Source: Treponema sp. | GTDB taxonomy: Bacteria > Spirochaetota > Spirochaetia > Treponematales > Breznakiellaceae | DNA: 20,632 nt | Reading direction: 5' to 3' | NCBI GenBank assembly: GCA_031283905.1 | Contig: JAITAW010000221.1 | Location: forward strand, 1-20,632 | Part shown: positions 1-8,417 of the stretch, one piece after another | How the letters are laid out: every line of letters begins with the position of its first letter | How positions within the stretch are numbered: the stretch's first letter is position 1 | The notes under the pieces: model-generated | What the model was told of the DNA's origin: nothing | What the model saw: the letters and a program-made list of their open reading frames with translations, nothing else | Databases searched by the model: none | Translations under genes and position numbers: made by a program

Positions 1-179
1 CCGGCTTAGGGCGGAAACCGGTACCAGACTAGTACCTAAAACGGTACCAGCTTAGGGCGGAAGACGGTACCGGCCTAGTACCGCAAACGGTGCCAGCCTA
101 GGCTGGAAAACAGTACCGACCTAGTACCGCAAACGGTATCAGCCTAAGGCGGAAAACGCTACCGGCCTATGCCGGTCTA
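1..179. repeat. 23-bp tandem repeat, 46-bp higher-order pattern
   Basis: Eight consecutive 23-bp units, the first cut by the window edge. Units begin at 19, 42, 65, 88, 111, 134 and 157. Two types alternate: type A (19, 65, 111) has the core CTAGTACC followed by an A-rich tail. Type B (42, 88, 134) has TTAGGGCGG, CTAGGCTGG or CTAAGGCGG in the same place, so the true period is 46 bp. Type A units are internally palindromic, with GGTAC facing GTACC, and could form hairpins. The last unit (157-179) is degenerate. Because 23 is not a multiple of three and all frames are poor, it is unlikely to encode a protein repeat. There are no unique spacers, so it is not a CRISPR array. It probably extends left beyond the window. 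Confidence 0.85.
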
Positions 180-195
180 CATCGGTCTAAAAAAC

Positions 196-359
196 TCAAA
201 TTTTATCCATCAGCTTGTAAAGTATTTTTTCTAGAGAGGATATACCGGTTGTCATGACGGCTTCAATATCCGCCTCGGATCCGGCGGCACTTTCGTGCCG
301 GCGGCACGGAAGCCTTTGGGCGCGTACGCTACAGATACCCTTGCATTTACTTCTTTCAT
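196..359 (-). pseudogene. Broken 48-codon gene of unknown function
   Basis: On the minus strand an ATG at 359-357 follows a GAGGAG ribosome-binding site 11 nt upstream. It opens a frame that begins MKEVNARVSVAYAPKGF and runs into a TGA after 35 codons. A second frame ending at the TGA at 198-196 encodes SEADIEAVMTTG then ISSLEKILYKLMDKI, which looks like a genuine amphipathic C-terminus. The two frames are separated by a 17-bp period duplication at 281-307. Removing one 17-bp copy joins the halves into one continuous 48-residue protein. I do not recognise the family. The APKGFRAAG stretch recalls the N-terminus of ArgJ, but the length and the rest do not fit. It may be a dead gene or one switched by slippage. 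Whether it was ever expressed is uncertain. Confidence 0.4.
281..307. repeat. 10-bp direct repeat, 17-bp period
   Basis: CCGGCGGCAC occurs at 281-290 and again at 298-307, separated by TTTCGTG. It lies inside the small minus-strand gene, and losing one 17-bp period restores that gene's frame. The same bases also form a CGGCAC-TTTC-GTGCCG hairpin, which could favour slippage. Confidence 0.7.
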
Positions 360-379
360 ACCTAAAAATACTCCTCTAT

Positions 380-1094
380 AATCATGCACATGGCGGCCGA
401 CTCATGGGCGTCAAGCGATAGATCGGTGTAGGAAAAAACGCGCCTGCCGCCGCATAAACCATATCAGGAACATATTTTAGAAAAAGCCCTCACAACCGCG
501 ACTCCGGTCGCTCGATCTCGAAATGAATTCACAACGCGGAAACGTACAATTGCCCGAAACGGAATCCCGCTGATGCCAACCTTCGCCGTAAGTCATTATG
601 CAACGGCGGGCGGCAATCATAGAAGCCGCCCTTTCGCCACAATCGCAGCCATGCGCCGCGCCGGCCATCCTGAAACCAACCGGAGAGCGCAAGACGGGAA
701 TGCGGTTCTATCAGCCTCCGGCGATTGGGTACGGACAAATACCCGCGCCGTCATCGCACCGAATAGGTATCTGTGCCGCCGCAATCGTGCGGATTGGTCA
801 ACGGATTCACTTTTTATGGACGAACGCTCCTTGTAAATAATTACAACGCTTGAGCCGGTCCCGTCATACGGTTACTATCATATCTTTACCTAACGGGCGC
901 CGCACCGTTGCGCGTGTCTCCGGCGAATCAAGGCGAAGTCCCTGTCAAACGGCTGGTTTCGGCAGGAAACGCCGCGCTTCCCCGTTTGTTTACAAAGGTA
1001 CGGCGTGAAGCCCGCTCCTTTAGACCGCGAACCTATTATATGCGATGGGCGAGAAACCAAGCCGCAAAACCGCAGACGCTCCGTGAAGAACGCT
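380..1094. other. Gene-poor stretch, no supported gene
   Basis: Short open frames exist on both strands here, the longest about 87 codons (573-836, plus). None has a ribosome-binding site, plausible composition or recognisable motif, and several overlap one another on opposite strands. The only structure I see is a GGGCGGC/GCCGCCC hairpin at 608-631 with a 10-nt loop. The stretch may be decayed coding DNA. I see no tRNA or known RNA gene in it. Confidence 0.5.
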
Positions 1095-1114
1095 GGATCC
1101 ATACGCATGGATCC
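1095..1114. repeat. 8-bp inverted repeat upstream of fusA
   Basis: GGATCCAT and ATGGATCC flank a 4-nt centre (ACGC), ending 10 bp before the -35 element of the fusA promoter. It could be an operator or the tail of a terminator for upstream transcription. There is no T-run, so a terminator is less likely. Confidence 0.45.
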
Positions 1115-1124
1115 TATAAACTAC

Positions 1125-1153
1125 TTGAATTCTTTCATAAATAGTGCTATATT
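1125..1153 (+). promoter_or_regulatory. Sigma-70-type promoter of fusA
   Basis: TTGAAT at 1125-1130 and TATATT at 1148-1153 are separated by exactly 17 bp. Transcription would start near 1160 and give a leader of about 80 nt. The leader contains a perfect 10-bp palindrome, TTTGATCAAA, at 1202-1211, and ends in a strong ribosome-binding site GAGGAG at 1227-1232, nine bases before the fusA ATG. Confidence 0.6.
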
Positions 1154-1241
1154 CTATCGTTATCTGCAAAATTAAAGTAAAGTATGTTTTGGTTTTGATT
1201 ATTTGATCAAAAGAAAATAGGAAATTGAGGAGAATTATTTT

Positions 1242-3329
1242 ATGAGCATCGACATCTGTAAGATGCGGAACATCGGGATCAGTGCGCACATTGACTCAGG
1301 AAAGACGACGCTTTCTGAACGAATTTTGTTCTACAGTAATAAAATCCATGTCATCCGCGAGGTGCGGGGCAAGGATGGAGCGGGCGCGACCATGGATTCC
1401 ATGGACATTGAACGGGAGCGCGGCATCACCATTCAGAGCGCCGCGACTCAGGTGGAATGGAAAGAACATACCATCAATTTGATCGACACGCCCGGGCACG
1501 TCGACTTTACCATTGAAGTTGAGCGTTCTTTGCGCGTTTTGGACGGTGCGATTCTCGTGCTGTGCGCGGTGGGCGGCGTTCAATCCCAGTCCATCACGGT
1601 GGACAGGCAGCTCAAGCGCTACCATGTCCCGCGCATCGCGTTTGTAAATAAATGCGACCGCGCGGGCGCGAACCCTTTCAAGGTAAAAAATCAGTTGCGG
1701 GAAAAACTGGGGCTTAACGCTGTTATGATTCAAATCCCCATTGGTCTTGAAGACAAGCTCGAAGGCGTGGTTGACCTTGTAACCCAAAAAGCCCTGTACT
1801 TTGACGGCGACAGAGGTGAAATCGTGAGATGCGCCGAAATTCCGGCGCATCTCAAGGCGGATGTCGAGAAGTACCGCGAGGAAATGCTTGACGCGGTATC
1901 CATGTTCGACGACACGCTCATGGAACTGCTGATGGAAGGCGGAGATATGCCCGAAACCGTCATCCGCGCCGCTATCCGCAAGGGAACGCTGGCGGAGAAG
2001 CTGGTGCCGGTGATGATCGGGTCCGCGTACAAAAACAAGGGCGTTCAGCCCCTGCTTGACGGCGTTACGTATTACCTGCCAAATCCCACGGAGGTGAAGA
2101 ACAATGCGCTTGATATTGACCATAACGAAGAACAGGTTGAACTGACGGCGGACGCTAAAAAACCTACGGTCGCGCTTGGATTCAAACTGGAAGACGGCAA
2201 ATACGGGCAGCTTACCTATGTACGCATCTACCAGGGCGAGCTCAAGAAAGGCGATGAGCTTATGAACACCCGCGCGCGCAAGCGGTTCAAAGTGGGACGC
2301 TTGGTGCGTATGCACGCCAATACAATGGAAGACATCGGCGAAGGCGTTCCGGGCGACATCGTGGCGCTCTTCGGCATTGAGTGCGCGTCCGGTGACACTT
2401 TTTGCGGCAACGGCCTCAATTACGCTATGTCTTCAATGTACGTGCCGGAACCGGTTATCTCGCTTGCCATTACGCCTAAAGACAAGAAATCGGCGGATCA
2501 AATGGCAAAGGCGCTCAACCGGTTCACAAAAGAAGACCCTACGTTTCAGACGTTCGTAGACCCGGAATCGAACCAGACCATCATCAAGGGCATGGGCGAG
2601 CTTCACCTTGACGTGTACATCACCCGTATGCGGCGTGAATACAACTGCGAGGTTGAGACCGGTATGCCGCAGGTCGCGTACCGTGAAGCCATCACGGCGC
2701 GGGCGGAATTCAACTATACGCACAAGAAACAAACAGGCGGTTCCGGGCAATACGGCCGCGTCGCGGGCTACATGGAGCCCTGTGAGACCGATTATGAGTT
2801 TGTGGACAACATCAAAGGCGGCGCAATTCCTACGGAATACATTCCGAGTTGCGACAAAGGGTTCCGTCAAGCGATTCGGAAAGGTTCGCTCATCGGTTTC
2901 CCCATCGTCAACATACGCTGTCTTATCAACGACGGACAGTCCCATCCGGTGGACTCCTCGGACATCGCGTTCCAGTCGGCGGCAATCGGAGGTTTCCGCG
3001 AGGCGTACGCCAAGGCGAAACCGTGCATCCTTGAACCGATTATGCGGGTTGCCATCGAAGGACCAACGGAATTTCAGGGGAATATTTTCGCCTCAATCAA
3101 TCAAAGACGTGGTATAATAGTTTCGTCTACCGAGGATGGAACCAATTCCCGCGTTGAAGCCGAAGTACCGCTGAGTGAAATGTTCGGCTATTCGCCCGCA
3201 TTGCGGGGCATGACCCAAGGCAAGGCGGAATTCTCTATGGAATTTGAGAAATACGGGAAGGTTCCGGCAAGTATTTCTGATGCGCTCATCAAGGAATACG
3301 AAGAAAAGCGGAAGAAGGAGCAGAAATGA
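1242..3329 (+). CDS. fusA: Elongation factor G, spirochete spdEFG1 type
   Basis: This translational GTPase catalyses movement of tRNAs and mRNA through the ribosome. At 695 residues it has the normal EF-G length and all five G motifs: AHIDSGKT (15-22), the RGITI switch (60-64), DTPGH (82-86), NKCD (136-139) and GSAYKNK (260-266). Domains II to V follow. The run RILFYSN, the GKDG insertion (43-46), VLCAVGG and the NKCDRAG context resemble mitochondrial EF-G1 more than the common bacterial FusA. Spirochetes are known to carry a pair, spdEFG1 (translocation) and spdEFG2 (ribosome recycling), and this fits spdEFG1. The start is set by GAGGAG nine bases upstream. The stop overlaps the ATG of the next gene (ATGA), so the two are probably translationally coupled. 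Assignment to EF-G is certain; the subclass is from recalled sequence similarity. Confidence 0.95.
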   Translation: MSIDICKMRNIGISAHIDSGKTTLSERILFYSNKIHVIREVRGKDGAGATMDSMDIERERGITIQSAATQVEWKEHTINLIDTPGHVDFTIEVERSLRVLDGAILVLCAVGGVQSQSITVDRQLKRYHVPRIAFVNKCDRAGANPFKVKNQLREKLGLNAVMIQIPIGLEDKLEGVVDLVTQKALYFDGDRGEIVRCAEIPAHLKADVEKYREEMLDAVSMFDDTLMELLMEGGDMPETVIRAAIRKGTLAEKLVPVMIGSAYKNKGVQPLLDGVTYYLPNPTEVKNNALDIDHNEEQVELTADAKKPTVALGFKLEDGKYGQLTYVRIYQGELKKGDELMNTRARKRFKVGRLVRMHANTMEDIGEGVPGDIVALFGIECASGDTFCGNGLNYAMSSMYVPEPVISLAITPKDKKSADQMAKALNRFTKEDPTFQTFVDPESNQTIIKGMGELHLDVYITRMRREYNCEVETGMPQVAYREAITARAEFNYTHKKQTGGSGQYGRVAGYMEPCETDYEFVDNIKGGAIPTEYIPSCDKGFRQAIRKGSLIGFPIVNIRCLINDGQSHPVDSSDIAFQSAAIGGFREAYAKAKPCILEPIMRVAIEGPTEFQGNIFASINQRRGIIVSSTEDGTNSRVEAEVPLSEMFGYSPALRGMTQGKAEFSMEFEKYGKVPASISDALIKEYEEKRKKEQK

Positions 3330-4027
3330 CTATAGAAGATTTGATACGGCGCAGCCCCATACGGATTTTTGAACAATCCATTCATGGGGGGCTGAAAGGC
3401 GGGGAAACCGGCGTTATTGCGGCGCCGAACGGTATCGGCAAGACCTCCGTTCTGGTTCAGATCGCCTTATATAAACTGTTGCAATCGCATAAAGTTATCC
3501 ACGTATCGTTTGTCAGGCATGTGGACCATGTTCTTTCATGGTATGAAGATATTTTTGACGAATTTACCAAAAAAAAGAGTCTTGAACACGCAAATGAAGT
3601 GAAAAACAGCCTTGTTAGAAACAGGGTATTGATGAACTTCAATCAGGAGGGCATGACGCACGAACAGATATTGAAGAGCTTGCGCTCCCTGATCGTTGAA
3701 GGCGGTTTCAAAGCCGAATCCCTCATCATAGACGGGCTTGACTTCTCTCTTACGGACGCCGGTTTTTTCAATGCGGTCAAGCGATTCGGGTTGGAACTCG
3801 ATCTTTCCGTGTGGTACAGTTGCTCGGTGCCTGAAGGCGCGTATGACAACCGGAAAATCCCGCTTGTGATCAAGGATTATATTGACGCCATTGATGTGGT
3901 CATTACGCTTGAACAGAAGTTGTCTCACATAGAGCTTTCCGTATCCAAGGATAGAAGCGTATACACCCCGTCTTCCGCGACATTGAAGCTCGATCCCAAG
4001 ACGTTGTTGGTACTGGAAGCAGGGTGA
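3326..4027 (+). CDS. RecA/KaiC-like P-loop ATPase, function unknown
   Basis: A 233-residue cytoplasmic protein with a single RecA-fold ATPase domain. The Walker A motif is APNGIGKT (33-40) and a hydrophobic Walker B strand, SLIIDGLDF, has its Asp at 136. The preceding IHGGLKGGETGVIAAP matches the way KaiC, RadA and DnaB-type ATPases lead into their P-loops. There is no transmembrane segment, zinc finger or second domain, and the protein is shorter than RadA or full KaiC. It begins inside the fusA stop codon (ATGA, 3326-3329), and the end of fusA supplies GAAGAAGGAG as ribosome-binding site. The tight coupling suggests co-expression with translation factors, but no role can be assigned. Its partner or substrate is unknown. 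Confidence 0.75.
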   Translation: MTIEDLIRRSPIRIFEQSIHGGLKGGETGVIAAPNGIGKTSVLVQIALYKLLQSHKVIHVSFVRHVDHVLSWYEDIFDEFTKKKSLEHANEVKNSLVRNRVLMNFNQEGMTHEQILKSLRSLIVEGGFKAESLIIDGLDFSLTDAGFFNAVKRFGLELDLSVWYSCSVPEGAYDNRKIPLVIKDYIDAIDVVITLEQKLSHIELSVSKDRSVYTPSSATLKLDPKTLLVLEAG

Positions 4028-4028
4028 T

Positions 4029-4075
4029 AAAAAATTCAGGCCTGGGAGTCGGTGTTTGCCGCAATGCCTCCCAGG
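4029..4075 (-). terminator. Rho-independent terminator of the polA operon
   Basis: CTCCCAGG (4068-4075) and CCTGGGAG (4041-4048) form an 8-bp stem with a 19-nt loop. Read on the minus strand the stem is followed, after six bases, by six T (4034-4029). It lies downstream of the SPOR gene, facing the convergent fusA operon. Confidence 0.6.
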
Positions 4076-4090
4076 TTTCCCACGCGGATG

Positions 4091-4141
4091 GGCGCCTCAA
4101 TGGAGGCGCCGCCTGCGCCACGCCGCCAAATTTTTGTTTTT
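4091..4141 (+). terminator. Terminator of the fusA operon
   Basis: GGCGCCTC-AATG-GAGGCGCC (4091-4110) is a perfect 8-bp GC-rich hairpin. The T-rich tract TTTTTGTTTT comes about 20 bases later (4131-4140), so the fit to a classical terminator is imperfect. With the minus-strand hairpin at 4041-4075 it separates two convergent operons. Confidence 0.45.
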
Positions 4142-4201
4142 AATACATGATTCTGAGTGGATACCGCGCTATCTAAAATGAAATCTTGAGAAAGCGATGT
4201 T

Positions 4202-4981
4202 TCACTTGGACAGCGGATCGATCCAGCTTTCTTCCAAACCGTCAATAACCTTGATGAGTTTCAGCCAATAGCTTGCTTCATTGAATGTTGTATAGGGTCC
4301 AGTGCGGACACGGTACACTTTATTCCCTTTCACAACCGCATCCACAATTACTGAGGAGACTCCCCTCTCCTTGAGGGCTTTTTGGGCATTCTCGGCATGC
4401 GGTTTTGTGGCGAAGGAGCCTGTTTGTATCCAATAGTCGTACACGCCGGTGGAAGCTGGCGGTTTAGCGGCGCTTGCCACAGGTTTTGACGCCGACTGCG
4501 CTGCGGGTTTTGCCGCGGGCTTCGGAGCGTTCACCGGTTGATTGGGTTGCGCGGCGCGGGATGCGCCGGCGTTCTGCCCGCTCCGTGGCGGCGAGGCCGC
4601 CGCTGACTGTGCCGGCGGCGTTTGGGCGGCAGGAGTCGCGGGTACAACGGTGATCGCTACGGTTTCCTCATTAGACGCGGCTCTGTTTTCGGAAACTGCG
4701 GTACCGGACGTATCATAGTTATTGATGACAACATTCTGCCCTCCGGATGGCGTAACCGGCCCCGTTGACGCTTCCGGCGGATTGACAATCGCGTCCCGTA
4801 CATCCATAGAAGCGGGACGATCTGCAGGCGGCTCTTCCGGTTTGGAAATGCCGGCAACCGCAGGCGGGACTACGGCCAATGTGTTGTCTTTGGATGAAAG
4901 AAGCGATAAAGGAAGCGCTATCGCAATGAATAAAAAAAGTCCAATGATCACCGATATAAACAGTATTTTTTTCTTTTCCAT
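4202..4981 (-). CDS. Membrane-anchored SPOR-domain protein (FtsN-like)
   Basis: A 259-residue single-pass protein. A short basic start (MEKKK) precedes one hydrophobic helix (6-29), which would leave the rest in the periplasm. Residues 35-178 form a low-complexity Pro/Ala/Ser linker. Residues 182-257 form a SPOR domain: a YWIQTGSF strand, a helix with AENAQKALKERG, then VYRVRTGPY and a second helix. SPOR domains bind peptidoglycan with stripped stem peptides at division sites, so a septal role is expected. The gene is last in the polA-coaE operon. Its ATG directly follows the coaE TAG, and the ribosome-binding site AAAGGAG lies in the end of coaE. FtsN-like is a topology description, since FtsN orthology cannot be shown. 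Confidence 0.85.
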   Translation of the reverse strand: MEKKKILFISVIIGLFLFIAIALPLSLLSSKDNTLAVVPPAVAGISKPEEPPADRPASMDVRDAIVNPPEASTGPVTPSGGQNVVINNYDTSGTAVSENRAASNEETVAITVVPATPAAQTPPAQSAAASPPRSGQNAGASRAAQPNQPVNAPKPAAKPAAQSASKPVASAAKPPASTGVYDYWIQTGSFATKPHAENAQKALKERGVSSVIVDAVVKGNKVYRVRTGPYTTFNEASYWLKLIKVIDGLEESWIDPLSK

Positions 4982-5581
4982 CTATCTCTCCTTTATAAAA
5001 GCCTGAATCACACGATCCAGTTGCTTTCGAATATTTTTTCCCGCAGTGTTATTAATGATGTATATATTAACGTCCTTATTATCGGCATTTTTTTGTAAAT
5101 AGTGAGACGAAAAACCGCGCTGGCTACGGAAGCGTTTTATAAGCTCAAGCCACGGCAGCCGATCCCGTTTTCTGGCGCGGATGAGCCGCGTCAGAAATCC
5201 CGCCTTGACCATGACAATGGCGTTGAGGCGGTCAAACGCGATTGACCTGTGGAGCAACGCCGCGTTGACAACGCAAGATTGTCCGCCCTGCGCCGCGATC
5301 CATTCGCCGGTAAGCGCGTTTGCCACAGGGTGGACAATAGCTTCGAGCGCCGCCAGTTCGTGCGGACTCCCAAAGACTTTCTCGCCCAGCACCTTCCGGT
5401 CTATTTCTCCGCTCTTTCCCAGCACATCGATGCCGAAATGCGCGGTTATCGCGTCCCGTTTCCGGCGGATCGCCTCGTGTCCCAGTTTATCAACATCAAG
5501 CGTGGGAAGGCCCTGTTCTTCAAACAACGAGGCGATGTAATTCTTCCCCGAACAATACGGTCCGGTTAAACCGATAAGCAT
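4982..5581 (-). CDS. coaE: Dephospho-CoA kinase
   Basis: Catalyses the last step of coenzyme A synthesis, ATP-dependent phosphorylation of the 3'-hydroxyl of dephospho-CoA. The 199-residue length is typical. It starts MLIGLTGPYCSGKN: the P-loop sits at residues 7-14 and ends in Asn where Ser or Thr is usual. LDVDKLGHEA (29-38) matches the family's substrate Asp motif, and VVNAALLHRS matches the usual PLLFE segment. The C-terminal helices carry basic residues as expected for the lid. The gene begins five bases after the polA stop with no good ribosome-binding site of its own, so it probably relies on translational coupling. The P-loop change may be a lineage trait of Treponema and should not be taken as loss of function without testing. 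Confidence 0.88.
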   Translation of the reverse strand: MLIGLTGPYCSGKNYIASLFEEQGLPTLDVDKLGHEAIRRKRDAITAHFGIDVLGKSGEIDRKVLGEKVFGSPHELAALEAIVHPVANALTGEWIAAQGGQSCVVNAALLHRSIAFDRLNAIVMVKAGFLTRLIRARKRDRLPWLELIKRFRSQRGFSSHYLQKNADNKDVNIYIINNTAGKNIRKQLDRVIQAFIKER

Positions 5582-5586
5582 GGCGT

Positions 5587-8412
5587 TTAATGAAAATCTC
5601 CCCAGCGTTTGCCGATCTCCACACTGACCCTCAACGGCACTTTCAGCGAAATCGTATTTTCCATATATTCCCGTACGAGCGCCGCAGCTTCTTCCGCGTC
5701 ATTTTCGGGAACTTCAAAGATGAGTTCATCATGCACCTGCAACAGGAGTTTCGCGCTGCTCCGGGTTGCGGCAAGCGCTCTGTCAACGTTCAGCATGGCG
5801 GTTTTCACTATGTCCGCGGCGGAGCCTTGGATCGGGGTGTTTACCGCGATTCGTTCGGCCGCAGCTTTTTCGGTCTTGTTCGTTGAGTTGATCGCCGGTA
5901 TGAATCGTCTCCTGCCCAAAAGGGTCGAAGCGAAACCGGTCTCTTCGCACTGCTTGACGAGGCCTCCAATGAGGTTGTTGATGCCGGAATAGGTTCTAAA
6001 ATAGGCTTCAATGAATGCCGCAGCCTCATGGCGGCTTATGTCAAGCTCATTGCTGAGCCTGAACGCGCTCATGCCGTACATCACCCCGAAGTTGATGACC
6101 TTGGCGACACGGCGCTGTTCCGGCAAGACGGCATCCTCGGCAACGCCGAAGATGAGGCTTGCGGTACGCGCATGAACGTCTTTACCGTCACAGAACGCCG
6201 AGACGAGGGCGGGGTCTTCGGACAGATGCGCCAGCACCACGAGTTCGATCTGACTGTAATCCGCGGAAATGAGGAGATGCCCGTCTTTTGCGATAAAGGC
6301 TTCCCGTATGCGGCGGCCTTCTTCGTCCCGGATTGGTATGTTTTGGAGGTTGGGATCCTTGCTCGAAAGCCGCCCGGTTACGGTGCCGGTCTGGAGAAAA
6401 CTGGTGTGTATGCGGCATTCCGCATCGGCTTGAGAAGCAAGCGAGTCAACATAGGTGGACTTGAGCCTTGAGAGAGTGCGGTGCCTTAACACCATGGCCG
6501 GCACCGGATCATTACGCGCCAGTTCCTCCAGAACCGCCATATCGGTGGAATAGCCGGTCTTGGTTTTTTTACCGGGTTTCAGCTTTCGTTCCTCAAAAAG
6601 CACTTTTTGAAGCTGTTGCGTGGAAAGAATATTGAAATCATGCCCAACCAGCGCGAAAATGCGGGCTTCCAGGGTTTCGAGCGCGTCGGTCAATTCATCC
6701 CCATAATCCGCAAGCGCCTGCTTTTCAATCATAATGCCCTCGCCTTCCATTTCCGCCAGAATCGGAAGCAGGGGCATTTCGAGGTTCTGGAAAAGCGAGA
6801 TCAACTCGGCGCTCCGCAACTTTTTCTCAAAAAGCGCCTTCAAACGAAAACAGAGATCCGCGTCTTCCGCCGAATAGCGGGTCGCGATCTCAAGCGGGAC
6901 GGACGCGAACGTCTCGTCTTTCGGCACAATGTCTTTGTACAGAAGAGGCGTATAGTTAAAATAGTAGCCTGCAAGCGAATCAAGGGAAAAGCCGGCGCGA
7001 TCGGGCTCGTTGAGCCACGCCGCGATCATGGTGTCCCAGATGTTGCATTGCCAGCGGTCAATCCCCCAGCGCCGCGACACCTCATAATCGTACTTCGCGT
7101 TGTGAGCGATGATGGTCATGCCGGGATCTTCGAACAGGGGTTTTATGGCGGAACGCGCCAGTTCCGGATCAATAAAAGGACTGCCCATGCCGTGCGAAGC
7201 GACCGGTACGTACACCGCTTCTTTGAACGCGAAAGAGAGGGAGAAACCCACCGGAATGGCGTTCCATGCGTCAAGGGAATCTGTTTCAAAATCAAACGCC
7301 ATGAGAGACCGTTTATGCGCTTCGTCAAGCAGGTTTCGCAGTTCCTCAATATCCAGTACGGTATGGTACGCTCCTTCGCCAAGCAGTTCTTCATCGGCGG
7401 TATCCACCTCCGCGTTCGGTACCGCCGCGCCGAACGCCAACGCCGAACGCGGCGCAATTTGGGCATCTTTTTCTGGGAGGGAATTGGAAGAAAGGGCGTC
7501 AGCATCGTATAGTTCCGCAGTTTCACGGCAGTTTTCACGAACGAGAATAGCGGCGCCCGCGCTTCTGTGTATGTTTTCTATCGAAAGTTCGTCAATCGCG
7601 GAGACGGGAAGCGGCACATCATCTCTCAGCGCGACAAGCGTTTTTGAAAACCATGCGCTTTCCTTTCCTTTCGCGAGTTTCTTGCCAATCGCGCCTTCGA
7701 TACCCGCTATATTGTTGAAAATCTCCTCAAGCGATCCATAACGCGCCATGAGTTTAACCGCGCTTTTTTCACCTATGCCTTTCACGCCGGGTACATTGTC
7801 CGAAGCATCGCCTGTAAGGGACAATAAGTCAAGCATTTTTACCGGAGGCACGCCCCATTCGGCTTGCACCTCGCGGGCGCCGATCAAATCCCATATCTTA
7901 CCGGCTGTTTTTGACGGACGCAGTTCATAAACGCCGCCTCCCACGAGTTGCAACAGATCCTTGTCGCCGGAAAGTATGTAGCACAGGCGCTTTTCAGCGC
8001 GGCATTTTTTCACCAGTGTCGCAATGACGTCATCGGCTTCAAAACCATCCGCCCGCAGTATAGGGATGTTGAGGGCGGCTAAAAATTCTTCCACAAGCGG
8101 CACCTGCGCGTGAAGATCTTCCGGCGTTTTCTGCCTGTTCGCTTTGTATTCGGCGTACAGTTCGTGCCTGAACGTCTTGCCTTTCGGATCGAAAACAGCG
8201 GCAAGCAGGGGCGGTTTTTGCGCGGTTTCAAGCGGCATTTCCTGCTCATCGACCACCGGAGCGCCGTTATTCAACAGTCCGGCGAGAGTGCGGGCAAAAC
8301 CGAACAGGACGGAGACGTTTTTACCTGCGGTGTTTCTCAAAGGGCGTTTCAAAAAGGCAAAATAAGAACGATAGATGAGAGCGTATGAATCAATAAGATA
8401 AAGAGGGAACAT
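5587..8412 (-). CDS. polA: DNA polymerase I
   Basis: A full-length 941-residue Pol I that fills gaps and removes RNA primers in replication and repair. The N-terminal 5' nuclease spans about 1-300, with GFEADD (123-128), SGDKDLLQL (148-156) and the helix-hairpin region LTGDASDNVPGVKGIG. The 3'-5' proofreading domain (about 350-545) keeps its catalytic set: D374 and E376 (DFET), D442 (HNAKYD) and Y513/D517 (YSAED). The polymerase domain has motif A with D718 (ADYSQIE), motif B with K771, F775 and Y779, and motif C with D895 (QVHDE). All three activities therefore look intact, unlike many bacterial PolA proteins that have lost proofreading residues. The start is fixed because the catalytic LID lies at residues 6-8 and no other start is near. 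It heads the operon polA-coaE-SPOR. Confidence 0.97.
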   Translation of the reverse strand: MFPLYLIDSYALIYRSYFAFLKRPLRNTAGKNVSVLFGFARTLAGLLNNGAPVVDEQEMPLETAQKPPLLAAVFDPKGKTFRHELYAEYKANRQKTPEDLHAQVPLVEEFLAALNIPILRADGFEADDVIATLVKKCRAEKRLCYILSGDKDLLQLVGGGVYELRPSKTAGKIWDLIGAREVQAEWGVPPVKMLDLLSLTGDASDNVPGVKGIGEKSAVKLMARYGSLEEIFNNIAGIEGAIGKKLAKGKESAWFSKTLVALRDDVPLPVSAIDELSIENIHRSAGAAILVRENCRETAELYDADALSSNSLPEKDAQIAPRSALAFGAAVPNAEVDTADEELLGEGAYHTVLDIEELRNLLDEAHKRSLMAFDFETDSLDAWNAIPVGFSLSFAFKEAVYVPVASHGMGSPFIDPELARSAIKPLFEDPGMTIIAHNAKYDYEVSRRWGIDRWQCNIWDTMIAAWLNEPDRAGFSLDSLAGYYFNYTPLLYKDIVPKDETFASVPLEIATRYSAEDADLCFRLKALFEKKLRSAELISLFQNLEMPLLPILAEMEGEGIMIEKQALADYGDELTDALETLEARIFALVGHDFNILSTQQLQKVLFEERKLKPGKKTKTGYSTDMAVLEELARNDPVPAMVLRHRTLSRLKSTYVDSLASQADAECRIHTSFLQTGTVTGRLSSKDPNLQNIPIRDEEGRRIREAFIAKDGHLLISADYSQIELVVLAHLSEDPALVSAFCDGKDVHARTASLIFGVAEDAVLPEQRRVAKVINFGVMYGMSAFRLSNELDISRHEAAAFIEAYFRTYSGINNLIGGLVKQCEETGFASTLLGRRRFIPAINSTNKTEKAAAERIAVNTPIQGSAADIVKTAMLNVDRALAATRSSAKLLLQVHDELIFEVPENDAEEAAALVREYMENTISLKVPLRVSVEIGKRWGDFH

Positions 8413-8417
8413 ACGTA

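Noticed and set aside
1..179. CRISPR array
   Set aside because: Repeats are directly adjacent with no unique spacers, and the 46-bp dimer pattern is that of a satellite.
306..359. ArgJ N-terminus fragment
   Set aside because: Only APKGFRAAG matches; the remainder of the repaired 48-residue frame does not look like ArgJ.
573..840. Two overlapping plus-strand frames of 80-87 codons
   Set aside because: They use different frames of the same DNA, lack ribosome-binding sites and have atypical composition.
1296..2315. 339-codon open frame on the minus strand
   Set aside because: It is antisense to fusA, has no ribosome-binding site and no family motif; long shadows are common opposite well-biased genes.
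6607..7512. 301-codon open frame on the plus strand
   Set aside because: It lies wholly opposite polA, whose motifs are intact throughout, and its translation is Arg/Phe-rich without motifs.
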